Made by a program: the position numbers and the translations under genes
Notes under the pieces: model-generated
Told to the model about the DNA's origin: nothing
The model's database searches: none
What the model saw: only the letters and a program-made list of their open reading frames with translations
Shown here: piece after piece, positions 1 to 10,290 of the stretch
How positions within the stretch are numbered: position 1 is the stretch's first letter
Layout of the letters: the number at the start of each line of letters is the position of its first letter
Assembly: GCA_002700365.1 (NCBI GenBank)
Contig: PADB01000012.1
Span: forward strand, 124,001 to 188,000
Direction of reading: 5' to 3'
Source of the DNA: Kordiimonas sp.
GTDB taxonomy: Bacteria; Pseudomonadota; Alphaproteobacteria; Sphingomonadales; Emcibacteraceae
Length of the DNA: 64,000 nt

Positions 1-652
1 CTACCCATTCTGACGCATCAATATTTCCCTGTGACAGGGCCAGAAATATTTCGCCGCCGGGGCGTGTGACGGGAGTGGCTCCCAAACGTTTGATGACCTC
101 ACCCCCAAGGCCGGGTATGCGCATGCGCAATCCTTGGAAGTCGTCAATCGTATTTATTTCTTTTTTGAACCAGCCCCCCATTTGCACACCGGTATTTGTG
201 CCGGCAAGAGCCTTGATATTAAAGCGGCCTGAGAGTTCATCCCATAGTTGCTGTCCGCCACCAAAGGCCAGCCATTCATACATTTCATTTGCTGTCATGC
301 CAAACGGGACGGTTGTGAAAAAGGCATAGGATTTATGTTTACCCTGCCAATAATAATCCCCCGCATGATAGAGGTCGGCTTTGCCCTGGGATACGGCATC
401 AAATACGCCAAAAGCCGGCACCAGTTCACCAGCGGCATATACCTTGATACGAATTTGGCCATCGGTGGCTTTTTCAACATCCTTGGCAAAACCGGCAGCA
501 CTGGTGCCCAGTCCGGGAAAGTTTTTTGGCCATGTGGTCACCATTTTTAATTTGCGCTTACCACTGGCTATGGCCGGAGCACTGAGACTGCTGGCCGCAA
601 CGGCGGCACCTGCGCCAATTGTCGCTTGCTTTAAAAAATGACGGCGTTCCAT
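1..652 (-). CDS. TRAP transporter substrate-binding protein (DctP-like), 3' part beyond the window
   Basis: Periplasmic binding component of a tripartite ATP-independent transporter; the frame is open from an ATG at 652 to the window edge, so about 217 N-terminal residues are seen. It begins MERRHFLKQA followed by an Ala-rich stretch and APAIASG, which is a twin-arginine-like export signal. The next segment (MVTTWPKNFPGLGTSAAGFA) and the later AFGGGQQLW region match the COG4663 (mannitol/chloroaromatic, FcbT1-like) branch of DctP proteins, whose ligands are usually organic acids. The partner membrane subunits would lie off the window to the left if they are in the same operon. The ligand cannot be told from the sequence. 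Confidence 0.85.
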   Translation of the reverse strand, partial: MERRHFLKQATIGAGAAVAASSLSAPAIASGKRKLKMVTTWPKNFPGLGTSAAGFAKDVEKATDGQIRIKVYAAGELVPAFGVFDAVSQGKADLYHAGDYYWQGKHKSYAFFTTVPFGMTANEMYEWLAFGGGQQLWDELSGRFNIKALAGTNTGVQMGGWFKKEINTIDDFQGLRMRIPGLGGEVIKRLGATPVTRPGGEIFLALSQGNIDASEWV

Positions 653-743
653 TGGGACTTCCCTATATTGCTAACGGATTCACTCTATGCTGTTTAACAT
701 AGATTATAGGGCAGATAACAGGGGGAAAGTGGGGAAGGGGCGG

Positions 744-1505
744 TCACTTTGTCTGTATAACGCGCCAACCATGGGGGGTTAGGGTCTCAAGGGGAGTGAA
801 GCTGGCCTTATATGCCATTTTAGGGCTGTCATCGACCCAATAGCCCAGATACACATGGGGCAGTCCAAAGTCTTCTGCCGTGGCGATGTGTTCCAAGATC
901 ATATAGGTGCCCAGTGATCTTTTCGTGAATTTGGGATCAATATCAAAAAAGGAATAGACTAACGACAAACCGTCCTGCATTTGATCCGTAAGGCAAACAG
1001 CGATCAATTGGCCACGATTGCGCGTAGGGCCATGGCCCTGATCGTCCGGTGGCAGACGGTATTCAACAAGATGCGTACGGATAGGGCTGCTTTGCACCAT
1101 GTCTGCGTATTCTTCAAATGACATATTTGTCATACCGCCTTCGGGGTGACGATTTTCCAGATAGCGACTTAGGAGCTGATATTGTTCGCGGGTTGCAATA
1201 TTGGGGACTTCGCTGCTGTGCAGATCATTATTTTTCTTAATCAGCCTTTTTTGTGTGCGATTGGCAATAAAGTCCTGCACGGGAATACGGACTGAAATGC
1301 AGGCATTGCAATCTTCGCAAGTCGGTCGGTAGACAATATCCTGACTGCGGCGGAAACCAACCTGCGCTAATGCTTCATGCAGACCTTCCGGATCATTCCC
1401 TTTTAATTCGGTAAAGACTTTTCGTTCTACATTGCCGCTGCGATAAGGGCAAGTAGACGGGGCCGTTACATAAAACCGGGGAAATTGTGTGGACTGGTCA
1501 GTCAA
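744..1505 (-). CDS. bpt: Aspartate/glutamate leucyltransferase (Bpt), arginyltransferase family
   Basis: Transfers leucine from Leu-tRNA to proteins with N-terminal Asp or Glu, marking them for ClpS/ClpAP degradation (family knowledge). At 253 residues it has normal Bpt length. It shows CPYRSGNVERKVF near residue 20, the Cys cluster CEDCNACISVRIPV around residues 63-76, and HPEGGMTNMSFEEY in the middle. The start is a TTG at 1505 preceded by GGAG at a good distance; no in-frame ATG fits the conserved N-terminus. It follows the SLC13 gene by 57 bp on the same strand. The eukaryote-like Ate1 activity on Arg-tRNA is an alternative, but the bacterial short form is normally Bpt. Confidence 0.88.
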   Translation of the reverse strand: MTDQSTQFPRFYVTAPSTCPYRSGNVERKVFTELKGNDPEGLHEALAQVGFRRSQDIVYRPTCEDCNACISVRIPVQDFIANRTQKRLIKKNNDLHSSEVPNIATREQYQLLSRYLENRHPEGGMTNMSFEEYADMVQSSPIRTHLVEYRLPPDDQGHGPTRNRGQLIAVCLTDQMQDGLSLVYSFFDIDPKFTKRSLGTYMILEHIATAEDFGLPHVYLGYWVDDSPKMAYKASFTPLETLTPHGWRVIQTK

Positions 1506-1562
1506 AGTTGCTCCGCTTTTTCGTTTTGCAATGCAATATATTATCAGAAAACTAGAATAATT

Positions 1563-3434
1563 CTACCATAGACCGTAGTACCACGGTGCGAAAATGCTGT
1601 AAGCCAGCCAGATTAATATAATCAATGGGCCACCAACTTTTAAGAAGTCTTTGAATTTATAATTTCCGGGCCCCATGACCAATAGATTGGTTTGATAACC
1701 CATAGGGGTTGCAAAGGAACAATTTGCCGCAAAAATGACGGCATAAACGAAAATTAAGGGATCAACACCGAGTTCCGCGGCAAGATTTAGGGCAATGGGC
1801 GTGAATAATACCGCCGTTGCATTATTGCTGAGCACATTGGTCAAGACGGCGATCAATAAAAAGAAACCAGATAAGATTAGAGGGATTGGCGCTGCGGAGA
1901 GTGCCTCTACCATGGCATGGGCGAGGAAGGCCGCCCCGCCAGTCGCTTGTAACGACGTCCCCATGGCCAGTGCAGCGCCAACTAATAAAAACACGCGACG
2001 GTCAACGGCACGACTGGCCTGGCGAATATTCAAACAATCGGTCATGACCATAATGGCGGCCCCGGCGAGTGCGGCAATGGGAATGGGAACTATGCCAGTG
2101 GCCGCCAACCCGACAACGCCTAAGAACGTTGCAAGGGCTGTACGTGTTTTTCCCGGTGATGGCACGATGGTTGTTGACCATTCCATTAACAAAACATCAC
2201 GATTGGTGCGTAGTGTGCGGATTTGGTATTTATTGCCAACAACAAGTAAGACGTCACCTGCTTCTAAGCGGATATCGGACATGGCGGTGCGGAACATGCG
2301 GCTGCGCCGTTGTACACCCAGAATTTTACACCCCCCCTGCAGATGGTAACCGACCTGATCCAGGGTACGCCCGTCCAAACGCGAGGCGGGGGCCACAACG
2401 ACTTCTGCTAATAGTGCTTTGTGTTCTGGTTCGTTTTGTACCGGCTCGCCATCCTGATTGATGGTTTCTTCATTAATGATGCCGCTTAAAAAATGAGGGT
2501 CTTTGACCAGAATTTCGTTCAACGCCCGGCGGGTTGTCGCCAAAAGAACTGCGTCCCCCGTAGTGAGTGTGAGGTCGTCAAAAGGGGGGAGGAAAGTTTC
2601 TTGTCCCCGTTGGATCATGCGGACTGTGACACCCGTCAGATTAGGAAACATTCCGGCAACAGACTTTTTGCCATAAAGGGAGTTGCCGGGCAGTATGTCC
2701 ATTTGGAATATAAATTGTTTGCCGCTTGCCCCGGCTTGTGTTTCCGTGCTTTTTGCTTGTTCCGGTAACAGTCGGGGCGCAATAAAGGCTACATAAAAAA
2801 AGCCAAGCGTTGCCAGGACAAGGCCTGGAAAACTGAAATCAAAGAAACCGATGCTTTCGCCGGTGAGGCCCTGAAGGCTACCTGAGACCAAGAGGTTGGT
2901 ACTGGAACCGATCAAGGTCGTCATCCCACCCAGGATCGCTACAAAACTAAGTGGCATTAAAAGTCGTGCAGCCGATGTCCCTAATTTATCGGCCAGTGTA
3001 CTGATAATGGGGATAAAAATGACGACGACGGGTGTGTTGTTGAGGAACGCACTAATGACCATCACGGTTATCATACATAACAGGATAGTGCGTTTAGGAT
3101 AGCTGACCCCCGTTTTAACAAGCCAGCGCGCAGGTGTTTCCAAAGCCCCAGTTTGCACCATGCCCTGACCAATAACCAAGAGTGCCAAAATAGAGATCAA
3201 TGCTGGATCGGCAAAGCCCGATAACAGGGTCTTTGCATCCAGAAGATTATGCCCTTCCGCGGATAAGACCGGGAAGAAATGAAAGAGAAGCAAGCAAATG
3301 GCAATTACACCGAGAGAGGTGATTTCCAGCGCAACGCGCTCCATCGCATAGAAAAAAATGGCCCCGACGACCAATAAGAGAGTTGCCCACATAAGAAGTG
3401 ACGGATCTGTCTGAAGTGCAACATGTGCGGTCAT
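1563..3434 (-). CDS. SLC13/DASS-family permease with two central TrkA-C (RCK_C) domains
   Basis: Inner-membrane anion transporter of the ArsB/CitT (SLC13) superfamily. Twelve or so hydrophobic segments occupy residues 10-220 and 415-623, with the paired SNNATAV and NNTPVVV turns typical of the two hairpin halves. The soluble middle (about 240-400) contains two TrkA-C-like modules, each with the LDDLTLTTGDAVLL / IRLEAGDVLLVVG pattern. The 623-residue length is usual for this RCK-containing type. Sulfate, dicarboxylates or other anions are possible substrates; sequence alone does not decide. A pair of tandem palindromes lies 130-170 bp upstream. Confidence 0.85.
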   Translation of the reverse strand: MTAHVALQTDPSLLMWATLLLVVGAIFFYAMERVALEITSLGVIAICLLLFHFFPVLSAEGHNLLDAKTLLSGFADPALISILALLVIGQGMVQTGALETPARWLVKTGVSYPKRTILLCMITVMVISAFLNNTPVVVIFIPIISTLADKLGTSAARLLMPLSFVAILGGMTTLIGSSTNLLVSGSLQGLTGESIGFFDFSFPGLVLATLGFFYVAFIAPRLLPEQAKSTETQAGASGKQFIFQMDILPGNSLYGKKSVAGMFPNLTGVTVRMIQRGQETFLPPFDDLTLTTGDAVLLATTRRALNEILVKDPHFLSGIINEETINQDGEPVQNEPEHKALLAEVVVAPASRLDGRTLDQVGYHLQGGCKILGVQRRSRMFRTAMSDIRLEAGDVLLVVGNKYQIRTLRTNRDVLLMEWSTTIVPSPGKTRTALATFLGVVGLAATGIVPIPIAALAGAAIMVMTDCLNIRQASRAVDRRVFLLVGAALAMGTSLQATGGAAFLAHAMVEALSAAPIPLILSGFFLLIAVLTNVLSNNATAVLFTPIALNLAAELGVDPLIFVYAVIFAANCSFATPMGYQTNLLVMGPGNYKFKDFLKVGGPLIILIWLAYSIFAPWYYGLW

Positions 3435-3562
3435 TATGGGGCGTCTTCCTGAATTACTGGCCTTTAACAGACTTTGTTTTTTACGGTGCCTAAGATCAAT
3501 ATGATTATGCCGTAAGTCTTTCAGCTGATTATTATTTCTGCGTGTCTTATTGGCAAGACATT

Positions 3563-3602
3563 AAAGCACTAACTATTCAGTGAAAGCACTAATAATTTAG
3601 TG
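3563..3602. repeat. Two tandem 20-bp palindromic repeats
   Basis: AAAGCACTAACTATTCAGTG (3563-3582) is followed without a gap by AAAGCACTAATAATTTAGTG (3583-3602). The second copy contains a perfect 18-base inverted repeat, GCACTAA-TAAT-TTAGTGC; the first is imperfect. The pair lies between the 3' end of motB and the 5' end of the SLC13 gene. It may be an operator for the permease or, read on the minus strand, a hairpin ending motB transcription. Confidence 0.6.
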
Positions 3603-3660
3603 CCGTAGAAAGCTGAAAATAGCAATAGGACGATGTTGTTTATTTATACAACGTCTTTAG

Positions 3661-4539
3661 TTACTGATTGTAGGCATGGGGTAAGACCGGGGCTTCACGC
3701 ATTAAGAGGATCGTGATACGGCGGTTTTCTGCGCGATAGGGGCTATCAGGAAGAAGGGGTTCTGTCGCCGCCTTGCCCATTACGTCAGAAAAACGGTCTG
3801 TGGAGACTGAGGCATCCATTAAAACCCGACGTGCTGCGTTGGCCCGGTCGGAGCTCAGTTCCCAATTGCTATAATTCCCTTTGTTCAAAGGTGTGGCGTC
3901 TGTATGGCCTGAAATTGAAATCCGGTTAGGTAATTTGCCCACTGTTAAAGAAATCTGACGTAGCACCTTTTTAGCGTAATTATACAGCTCTGCTGAGCCG
4001 GGCTTAAACATAGATTTATTGTTTTGGTCAATGAGCTGGATGCGCATACCGTCTTCTGTAATATCAATCAGAATTTGGTTATGCAGATCACGTAATTCGG
4101 GTATTGCTTGAATACTCAGTTTTAATTCTTCGGTAGCGGCTTCCAGTACTTCCTGTTCGCGTTCAGCAATAAGTTGCTCATAACTTTTTTCTTCTGCGCT
4201 CGGCTCATGCTGACTTGTTTCTTTGCTGGGTGTTGTTGGTGTAGGGATTGAAATGGTCACGGCGGCATTATTCAAGGCCCCTTCAGGACTCATTGAACTC
4301 CCCCCCAGAATATCTCCTGACCCACTGCTGCTGCTCGTGCTGGCGGATGTGGGGGAAAAATATTCCGCTAATCCTGCTTTTTGTTCTTCTGTTGTCGCAT
4401 TTAAAAGCCATAGCAGCATAAAAAAGGCCATCATCGCAGTCGTAAAATCTGCATAGGCGACTTTCCACGCCCCGCCGTGGTGTCCACCACTGACTTTTTT
4501 GATGCGTTTTACAATAATGGGGCGTTCGTTATTTGACAT
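3661..4539 (-). CDS. motB: Flagellar motor stator protein MotB
   Basis: Peptidoglycan-anchored half of the proton-driven stator. One membrane segment (about 28-48) carries the ion-binding aspartate in VAYADFTTAMM (Asp31). A Ser-rich and then acidic coiled linker leads to a C-terminal OmpA-like domain (about 160-280) with SGHTDATPL and the NRR peptidoglycan-binding signature. The 292-residue length is normal. Unlike the usual motA-motB operon, motA sits 3 kb away on the other strand (7485-8360), with ilvA and the FemAB-like gene between. Confidence 0.95.
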   Translation of the reverse strand: MSNNERPIIVKRIKKVSGGHHGGAWKVAYADFTTAMMAFFMLLWLLNATTEEQKAGLAEYFSPTSASTSSSSGSGDILGGSSMSPEGALNNAAVTISIPTPTTPSKETSQHEPSAEEKSYEQLIAEREQEVLEAATEELKLSIQAIPELRDLHNQILIDITEDGMRIQLIDQNNKSMFKPGSAELYNYAKKVLRQISLTVGKLPNRISISGHTDATPLNKGNYSNWELSSDRANAARRVLMDASVSTDRFSDVMGKAATEPLLPDSPYRAENRRITILLMREAPVLPHAYNQ

Positions 4540-4714
4540 GTGAACCAGGCCTATTTTGTCATCTCTAGCTATAGAGTGACACTATGGACTGATTTGGTTA
4601 ATTTTGCGTTAGGTATAGCCGTACCTAGAAGAGTGCCGAAGGACAGGATGATAGCCTCGATGGCCCATGCCTATATTGAAATCTAGGTGCAGGGTGGGAA
4701 GACGTTTATCTTAT

Positions 4715-5977
4715 TTAGTCTTCATTCTGGGTGATATGCACGACAAAACCCGCACTGCGTAGTGCAGACAGAATATCCTGTAAGTGGTTTCGGTCGCGAG
4801 TTTCCAGCGTAATATTGGAATATGTTTCTTTGGCAGGGAGTTCCGTAAATAATCGGTGATGCGATACATCAATGATGTTACCGCCCCGTTCACCGATTAA
4901 TCCCGAGACAAGAGACAAAGCGCCGGGGATATCCTGTAATTCGACCTTGATGCGGGTGATCCGACCTTCCCGAACCAGACCGCGCATGAGTAGTGAAGCC
5001 AGCAGGCGTGAGTCGATATTCCCGCCACTGAGCACAAGGCCGACTTTTTTATCCTTAAACATTTCAGGATGGTTCAATACTGCAGCAAGAGGCGCAGCAC
5101 CGGCCCCTTCGGCAACAGTTTTTTCGATTGTGAGATAAAGGCTTACAGCCTGTTCCAGTAGATCTTCGCTAACCAGAAGAACATCATCAACCAATTCGCG
5201 ACAGATATCCAATGTGATCGCACCAATATCTTTTACCGCGATCCCTTCGGCGAGTGTGTTGCCTTGTGGGGTGAAGTCTTCATTATGAAGCGCGCGATAG
5301 AGTGATGGGAAACGCCTTGCCTGCACACCAATGACTTTTATGTGGGGGTTTGTTGCCTTCGCGGCAACCGCCATGCCAGCGATAAGACCACCACCACCAA
5401 CGGGTACAACAAGAACATCCAGGTCCGGGACGTCCTGAAGAAATTCCAGGGCGACAGTCCCCTGACCCGCGATGACGTCCGGGTCATTGAAAGGATGGAT
5501 GAGTGTATACCCTTTTTCAGCGGCCAGCTCATGGGCGTATACCGCAGTTTCGTCAAACTTTTCCCCTTGCAGAACAACCGTTGCGCCGAATTCTTCTGTT
5601 TGTCGGACTTTGACAAACGGGGTGTTCGTGGGCATGACAATCGTCGCCGGGATGCCTAAACGGTTAGCGTGGTAGGCAACACCCTGGGCGTGGTTTCCGG
5701 CCGATGACGCGATAACACCCGCTTTCTTTTGTTCCGGGGACAGATTGATAAGTTTATTTAAGGCACCGCGTTCCTTAAATGCTGCGGTGAACATCAAATT
5801 TTCAAACTTGATATAGATTTCCGCCCCTGTCATCTGTGACAGGACACGTGAATGTGTCACAGGTGTCGGTTTTAGGGCACCACGCAAGGCGTCTGCGGCT
5901 CTTTGTACGTCTGCCATTGTGACGGGTAGATTTGACTTTTCTGCGGAGGCGTCATGCATGGGAATATCTTTATTCAT
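4715..5977 (-). CDS. ilvA: Threonine ammonia-lyase with C-terminal ACT domain
   Basis: PLP enzyme deaminating threonine to 2-oxobutanoate, the first step to isoleucine. The fold type II core shows AAFKERGA with the PLP lysine at residue 68, SAGNHAQG and the phosphate loop VGGGGLIAG. The C-terminal 80 residues (from about 335) form an ACT domain starting RIKVELQDIPGALSLV, which normally carries allosteric control. The usual serine just before the PLP lysine is alanine here. It stands alone, 175 bp upstream of motB on the same strand. A biodegradative TdcB or serine dehydratase role is possible, but the ACT tail fits the biosynthetic type. Confidence 0.9.
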   Translation of the reverse strand: MNKDIPMHDASAEKSNLPVTMADVQRAADALRGALKPTPVTHSRVLSQMTGAEIYIKFENLMFTAAFKERGALNKLINLSPEQKKAGVIASSAGNHAQGVAYHANRLGIPATIVMPTNTPFVKVRQTEEFGATVVLQGEKFDETAVYAHELAAEKGYTLIHPFNDPDVIAGQGTVALEFLQDVPDLDVLVVPVGGGGLIAGMAVAAKATNPHIKVIGVQARRFPSLYRALHNEDFTPQGNTLAEGIAVKDIGAITLDICRELVDDVLLVSEDLLEQAVSLYLTIEKTVAEGAGAAPLAAVLNHPEMFKDKKVGLVLSGGNIDSRLLASLLMRGLVREGRITRIKVELQDIPGALSLVSGLIGERGGNIIDVSHHRLFTELPAKETYSNITLETRDRNHLQDILSALRSAGFVVHITQNED

Positions 5978-6067
5978 TATCGACTATGGATCGCCTTTTT
6001 GACAACAAACAGACTTACCTTTCAAAGTTTCGTATAGAGCCTGGGGCGCGAAAAGTCCAAGTTTAAA

Positions 6068-6265
6068 TCATGGTTGAAAGAGGCAGCTGATTCCATAGCA
6101 GCTATTAAATCCATATTTAAAAAGCGCATATAATAAGAGGTCTATGAGTATCAAGGCCATCAGAATAGGCAATCCCATAAACAAGAAAATATAAAAACGG
6201 CCCCATGGTGTAAGGCGTGGTTTTTCTATTTGTTGTTTATAAATGGATGAGGTGCGTTTTGTCAT
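6068..6265 (-). CDS. Small single-pass membrane protein of unknown function
   Basis: I do not recognise a named family. With the ATG at 6265 the product has 65 residues: a basic N-terminus (MTKRTSSIYKQQ), PWGRFY at the membrane border, one strongly hydrophobic segment (about 28-48) and a short tail containing SCYGISC. A longer form from a GTG at 6346 is open, but neither start has a clear ribosome binding site. The charge pattern predicts the N-terminus inside. It is divergent from the FemAB-like gene. It is probably real because hydrophobicity and charge are well organised. Confidence 0.45.
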   Translation of the reverse strand: MTKRTSSIYKQQIEKPRLTPWGRFYIFLFMGLPILMALILIDLLLYALFKYGFNSCYGISCLFQP

Positions 6266-6412
6266 ATTGCGTGTTCTGCCATCGGTGATATTTTGGGACG
6301 TATTATGTCCGGTAAATTTATAAAACACAGCATCATCATAAGCCACGGCCGGAAAAAGTAAGAGAAAAATAAGTGAAAAATTTGCAACGATTTTGCGGGA
6401 ACTATTTTTTAT

Positions 6413-7366
6413 ATGATGAATGAAGAGACAGCAGAGGTCACGCTGACCTGGGGATATGGAGACCGTGAAGCGTGGGATGAGGTGTTGTCACAAACCACAT
6501 TTCCCAGTCTGCAACAAAGCTGGGCCTATGGGGAAGCTTTAGGCGATGTGAGGATAGCCCGCGGTGTTTTTTATAAGCATAAAAAACTGTTGGGGTGCGT
6601 ACAGGTCATAAGCCGTAAGAATTTGGGGTTCATAACATTACATATGGTTTTACGTGGCCCGGCGTGGTGTGCAGATACAACGGAAAATGAAAAATATGAA
6701 TGTCTGAGGTTGTTAAAAAACCAATACCGCAAGAGGAGAGCGCGGTTTCTATTTATCATGCCAGAGGACACGAAGGTATCCATGCACGGTGTCATGGGCA
6801 GGTTGGGTGTAAAGCGTGTACTGACAGGATATACAACTGTGATGATAATGCTGTCGCAGGATGAAGGGGAACGCCGTGCTGCCCAACAGGGGAAGTGGCG
6901 TAATATGCTGCGTAAGGCAGAGAAAAGCGGCCTTAACTGCCAGATTGAATATGGGGCGGGTGAGCATCTGCCATGGCTATTGAGCAAGGAATTAGAACAA
7001 CAATCTTTGCGGGGTTATATCGGTTTCCCGCCTGAGCTGGTTATGCGTTTTGTCCGCTTGTGCGCATCACCGGATCAGGTGATGGCCATATATGCCTATG
7101 ACAATGAAGGCCCGGAGCCTGTTGCGGGCATGCTATTTTTATCCCATGGGGTAGGGGTGACATATCATGCCGGGTGGACATCGCCGCGTGGACGTGAGAA
7201 AGCGGCCCATAATTTGATGTTATGGGAAACACAAAAATATTTTTATGAACGGGGTCGTGAATTTATCGATCTTGGTGGGGTCAATACAGAAGAGAACCCC
7301 GGGCTCGCACGTTTTAAATTAGGGACGGGCGGACGTATTCATCGCCTGTTGGGCACGTATTTATAA
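6413..7366 (+). CDS. FemAB-like GNAT-fold acyl/aminoacyltransferase
   Basis: The 317-residue protein has the double-GNAT layout of FemA/FemB and related proteins: FPSLQQSWAYGEALGD near residue 30, KWRNMLRKAEKSGL near 165, and the C-terminal half with GVTYHAGWTSPRGREKAAHNLMLWET and FIDLGGVN near 290. Gram-positive FemAB enzymes add amino acids to peptidoglycan bridges; in proteobacteria such proteins are often linked to exopolysaccharide or lipid modification, and the substrate here is unknown. The start is ATGATG at 6413. It is followed by motA after 118 bp, with no functional link evident. Confidence 0.75.
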   Translation: MMNEETAEVTLTWGYGDREAWDEVLSQTTFPSLQQSWAYGEALGDVRIARGVFYKHKKLLGCVQVISRKNLGFITLHMVLRGPAWCADTTENEKYECLRLLKNQYRKRRARFLFIMPEDTKVSMHGVMGRLGVKRVLTGYTTVMIMLSQDEGERRAAQQGKWRNMLRKAEKSGLNCQIEYGAGEHLPWLLSKELEQQSLRGYIGFPPELVMRFVRLCASPDQVMAIYAYDNEGPEPVAGMLFLSHGVGVTYHAGWTSPRGREKAAHNLMLWETQKYFYERGREFIDLGGVNTEENPGLARFKLGTGGRIHRLLGTYL

Positions 7367-7484
7367 AAAATCATAAAATTTTATCGGCATTAAACTTAGA
7401 TTAACGCCCTTTAACTATAACTGTGCACATAAGACATCAAAAATGCTGGTTCTCCATGGGAACCCGAGAAGGTAAGAAGATAAA

Positions 7485-8360
7485 ATGTTATCAATTATAG
7501 GCATTGTTGTCGTGATGGGCATGGTTTTCGGCGGCTATATTATTGCTGGCGGGAAAATGGCTCCTATTTTCAAAGCGTTGCCACTGGAATTTATGATGAT
7601 CGGTGGGGCGGCGGTTGGGTCGTTTATGGCGGGTAATGGTGCATCCGTTATGAAGAAGACCGGCGCAGGATTTGGCAAGATTGTCAAAGGGCCGCAGTGG
7701 AAAAAAGAAGATTATCAGGATGTGTTAAGCCTGATGTTTATTTTGACGAAACTGGTGCGTACCAAAGGCGTTATCGCATTGGAGCCACATATTGAAAATC
7801 CGGGTGAGAGCAAAATCTTTCAGCATTTTCCGAAAGTTGCAAGCGATCACCATGTGACGGATTTTGTTTGCGATTACCTGCGCATGACAACGATGAACTT
7901 TGATGACCCCCATCAGTTAGAAGATGTGATGTTGAAAGACCTAGAGAAACATCATCATGAAGCCAGCGAAGGCGCACACGCCATGGGAGTGATAGGCGAG
8001 GCTCTTCCTGCATTAGGTATTGTTGCCGCGGTGTTGGGGATTGTGAAAACAATGGGGAGCATCAGTGAGCCAGTAGAGGTGCTGGGCGCCATGATCGGGG
8101 GAGCATTGGTCGGTACGTTTCTGGGTATTTTGCTTTCTTATACTGTTGTAGGCCCACTGGCGGCACGATTACAGCAAATTGTAGATGAAGAAGGCCATTT
8201 CTATAATGTGATTAAGGATGTCATTATCGCGCATTTGCAGGGCAATGCACCGCAAGTGGCTGTCGAAGTGGGCCGCAAAAGTGTGCCCACCGGCATGCAG
8301 CCTAGTTTTTATGATCTGGATGAGGCGGTTCAGGAATTACCGCCGGAGCTGCTGACGTAG
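7485..8360 (+). CDS. motA: Flagellar motor stator protein MotA
   Basis: Membrane half of the proton-driven flagellar stator. It has four hydrophobic segments: residues about 2-22, 33-50, then 165-190 and 200-225 after a large cytoplasmic loop. FEFMMIGGAA-like residues near 40 and ALPALGIVAAVLGIVKTMGSI near 165 are family signatures, the latter with the conserved channel proline. The length of 291 is close to the family norm. Its MotB partner is encoded divergently 3 kb upstream. A strong hairpin terminator follows the stop by about 55 bp. Confidence 0.95.
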   Translation: MLSIIGIVVVMGMVFGGYIIAGGKMAPIFKALPLEFMMIGGAAVGSFMAGNGASVMKKTGAGFGKIVKGPQWKKEDYQDVLSLMFILTKLVRTKGVIALEPHIENPGESKIFQHFPKVASDHHVTDFVCDYLRMTTMNFDDPHQLEDVMLKDLEKHHHEASEGAHAMGVIGEALPALGIVAAVLGIVKTMGSISEPVEVLGAMIGGALVGTFLGILLSYTVVGPLAARLQQIVDEEGHFYNVIKDVIIAHLQGNAPQVAVEVGRKSVPTGMQPSFYDLDEAVQELPPELLT

Positions 8361-8414
8361 AAATCTACTGCAAGTCAAATGACTTAGTTATAGTTCCTCA
8401 TCATTGCGAATAGT

Positions 8415-8446
8415 AAAAAAGCCCTGTTCTATGCAGGGCTTTTTTG
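8415..8446. terminator. Rho-independent terminator after motA
   Basis: AAAAAAGCCCTG-ttctatg-CAGGGCTTTTTT forms a six-pair GC-rich stem with A and T runs on either side, so it can work in both directions. It lies between the convergent motA and hemB. Confidence 0.85.
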
Positions 8447-8462
8447 GTTCTGTTTTTTTTGT

Positions 8463-9521
<1,059 letters not shown>

Positions 9522-9664
9522 CTATAGAACAATATATACGTTACGAAAAGTCATAAGATTTTAGCAATGCTTAAGGGCTTGTTAGGGGTTCTCCTTTATA
9601 ACGAATGGAAATGGGAACCTTGTCGAGGGGGTTCGTTGAGATAGTATTTATAAGGGCTATATGA

Positions 9665-10180
9665 ATGTCTTTTGCGCAAAATAGTTCATTAATTGGGGCA
9701 AATGAAACGCCAGAAGCTCAGACCAGACTAAAGTTTCTGGATTGCTTGCGTTTGGTTGAACGGTTACACCGGCGAATGCTGGATATCCTGAAAATTAAGC
9801 TAGATCAAACCGGGTTGAGCGATATTAACAGCGTCCAGGCGTTGCTGTTGTATAATATTGGCGATCACGAAATGACTGCGGGCGAGTTACGCAGCCGCGG
9901 CTACTATCTTGGCTCTAATGTGTCGTATAACCTGAAGAAGCTGGTGGAATATGGCTATATTCTTCAGGAGCGTTCTGAACATGATCGTCGTTCTGTGCGT
10001 ATTCGTCTGAGTGATAAAGGCCGTGAAGTATGTCAGTTAGTGCAGGGTCTATTTGACGACCACCTGGCACATATTACCAGCGGTGGTCACTTAGAGTCGG
10101 AAGAGATAGCGGAATTACAATCCGGCCTTAAGAATTTAGAGAGATTCTGGAGCGAGCAAATCGGCTTTTCAACATTATAA
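9665..10180 (+). CDS. MarR-family winged-helix transcription regulator (LdtR-like)
   Basis: The 171-residue protein has a winged-helix DNA-binding domain at about 55-130: SVQALLLYNIGDHEMTAGEL, then YYLGSNVSYNLKKLVEYGYI as the recognition region, and a wing with SEHDRRSVRIRLSDKG. This matches the MarR family, closest in feel to the LdtR type of alphaproteobacteria, which controls an L,D-transpeptidase and stress genes. Here it sits between divergent hemB and downstream hemA; control of haem genes is possible but not shown. A hairpin terminator follows. Confidence 0.8.
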   Translation: MSFAQNSSLIGANETPEAQTRLKFLDCLRLVERLHRRMLDILKIKLDQTGLSDINSVQALLLYNIGDHEMTAGELRSRGYYLGSNVSYNLKKLVEYGYILQERSEHDRRSVRIRLSDKGREVCQLVQGLFDDHLAHITSGGHLESEEIAELQSGLKNLERFWSEQIGFSTL

Positions 10181-10223
10181 TGCATGACATTGCAGCAGCT
10201 TAACTTGCGTTGTCCATACTATT

Positions 10224-10262
10224 AAAAACGATGGTCTAATTGATTTAGGTCATCGTTTTTTG
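10224..10262 (+). terminator. Terminator after the MarR gene
   Basis: AAAAACGATG is followed 17 bases later by CATCGTTTTTT, giving a nine-pair outer stem with an imperfect continuation and a T run. It lies 44 bp after the MarR stop. Confidence 0.7.
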
Positions 10263-10290
10263 TCATTTTATGGAACAATTTTGTTATAAT
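10260..10290 (+). promoter_or_regulatory. Candidate extended -10 promoter for hemA
   Basis: TGTTATAAT (10282-10290) is a perfect -10 hexamer with the extended TG motif; TTGTCA at 10260-10265 could serve as -35 with a long 19-base spacer. The hemA start is 172 bp downstream, implying a long leader. The rest of the 282-bp gap shows no ORF. Confidence 0.4.
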
